From assembly GCA_002305125.1 (NCBI GenBank), contig DBQG01000045.1, positions 4,971-10,275 of the forward strand: a stretch of DNA of 5,305 bases. The letters run 5' to 3'. Both the position numbers and the translations under genes were made by a program. Under the pieces are notes generated by a model, which had not been told where the DNA came from, made no database searches, and saw only the letters and a program-made list of their open reading frames with translations. Origin of the DNA: Patescibacteria group bacterium UBA1400 (GTDB taxonomy: Bacteria > Patescibacteriota > Microgenomatia > UBA1400). Shown here in pieces: positions 4,686 through 5,305 of the stretch. How positions within the stretch are numbered: the first letter of the stretch is position 1; the number at the start of each line of letters is the position of its first letter.

Positions 4686-5255
4686 ATGAAAGTATATTTT
4701 TCATCATCTTTACGTGCCAAAAAACTCTACCAGAAAGAGTTTGAGTTAATCTATAAAACCATTAAAAACCTTGATTATAAACATACCAGTGATTTTCTGC
4801 TGGAAGCTGATCCGGCGGATTACTACAAGAGAAAGACAGGGGCGGATTTTAATAAATTCTATAAAAAACTGGTCCAGCAGCTGAAAAAAGCCGACATTTG
4901 TGTTTTTGAAGTTACTCTTCACAGTTTGGGCATAGGTTATTGTGTTAATCTGGCTCTAGAGATGGGTAAGCCTGTTGTGCTTTTATTTCAAAAAGACTCA
5001 AACCCTCTTTTCTTTAAAGGAATAAAGTCAGATAAGCTGCAGATGTATGAATACAGCCTTGGAGATTTAAAAGAGATTTTAGAATCAGCTTTAGAGATGG
5101 CTAAAGAAGTATTAGATATAAGATTTACCTTTTTTATTGATCCTAAAATCAATAACTTTTTAGCCTGGGTTAAAAAAACCAAAAAAACACCAAGATCTGT
5201 TTACTTAAGAAAATTGATTGAAGAAGCTATGAAAAAAGAGAACTATAGTAAATAA
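4686..5255 (+). CDS. Deoxyribosyltransferase/DNPH1-like protein with ribbon-helix-helix-like tail, catalytic Glu replaced by Cys (paralogue B)
   Basis: Tandem paralogue of the preceding gene, of identical length (189 residues) and domain order; both begin MKVYF. The fold is recognised from the phosphate-loop region MKVYFSSSLRA, where Arg10 is kept, and from ADICVFEVTLHSLGIGYC (69-86), which aligns with the Rcl loop SLGVGYE. The catalytic-type Glu is Cys86 here and the His of the TEH-like motif is Phe37, so hydrolase or transferase activity by itself is doubtful. The tail at 144-184 (DIRFTFFID, helix, TPRS, LRKLIEEAMKK) is much more alike between the paralogues (24 of 42 positions identical to A) than their N-terminal 40 residues (about 11 of 40), suggesting the tail is the constrained part. 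It may be a regulatory or structural partner of A. The gene is separated from A by 57 bases holding a hairpin and has no Shine-Dalgarno at normal distance. Confidence 0.55.
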   Translation: MKVYFSSSLRAKKLYQKEFELIYKTIKNLDYKHTSDFLLEADPADYYKRKTGADFNKFYKKLVQQLKKADICVFEVTLHSLGIGYCVNLALEMGKPVVLLFQKDSNPLFFKGIKSDKLQMYEYSLGDLKEILESALEMAKEVLDIRFTFFIDPKINNFLAWVKKTKKTPRSVYLRKLIEEAMKKENYSK

Positions 5256-5305
5256 TCTTCCTGGATACATATTTTATGTTCATATTTGTTATGAATTGAT
5301 CTTGC

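Noticed and set aside
242..5255. Recoded UGA (genetic code 4 or 25) as in some reduced bacteria
   Set aside because: No gene needs UGA read through: all recognised proteins are full length with standard code, and conserved glycines and tryptophans are encoded by normal codons.
5256..5305. Start of another gene or its promoter at the right edge (ATG at 5277, TGTTATGAA near 5287)
   Set aside because: The frame from that ATG stops within eight codons, and the -10-like stretch cannot be tied to a gene because the sequence ends.

Overview
This is an AT-rich bacterial stretch in which every recognisable gene lies on the + strand with short spacers and small proteins. The organism is most likely a reduced-genome bacterium, possibly of the Patescibacteria/CPR type. 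That placement is an inference from composition, compactness and the short archaeal/Thermotoga-style adenosylhomocysteinase; there is no rRNA or other marker here. All stops are TAA except one TAG, and nothing suggests a recoded UGA. I see no tRNA, rRNA, CRISPR array, insertion sequence or origin.

Left part (1-1510): the 3' end of an adenosine-kinase-like PfkB gene, then a complete adenosylhomocysteinase (ahcY) with a clear Shine-Dalgarno. Together they suggest an S-adenosylhomocysteine recycling unit: hydrolysis to adenosine and homocysteine, then phosphorylation of the adenosine. Next comes recR (1550-2155), a recombination mediator. It has no Shine-Dalgarno, but a perfect extended -10 box sits so close that transcription should begin at the A of its ATG, so its mRNA is probably leaderless. 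A 153-base spacer (2156-2308) follows.

Right part (2309-5255): a four-gene, same-strand cassette that is the most interesting content. It holds (1) a lysine-rich, divergent PfkB-family kinase; (2) overlapping it by 11 bases, a 293-residue radical SAM protein whose motifs match viperin (ddh-nucleotide synthase) along most of its length, including the equivalents of several triphosphate-binding Lys/Arg residues; (3) and (4) two tandem 189-residue paralogues. Each paralogue combines a nucleoside deoxyribosyltransferase/DNPH1(Rcl)-like domain with a C-terminal tail that reads as a ribbon-helix-helix DNA-binding or dimerisation module. The paralogues have lost different active-site residues: the first keeps the catalytic-type Glu but lacks the phosphate-loop Arg, and the second keeps the Arg but has Cys in place of the Glu. 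A strong hairpin between them could be an intrinsic terminator/attenuator, or could bring a distant Shine-Dalgarno next to the second gene's start.

Working hypothesis (inference): genes 1-4 make, sense and/or clean up a modified nucleotide. The kinase would phosphorylate a nucleoside, the viperin-like enzyme would make a chain-terminating ddh-nucleotide, and the two DNPH-like proteins would act as nucleotide-sensing regulators or sanitising hydrolases. That would be an antiviral or nucleotide-signalling cassette. The viperin assignment is the best supported part; the concerted role is untested.
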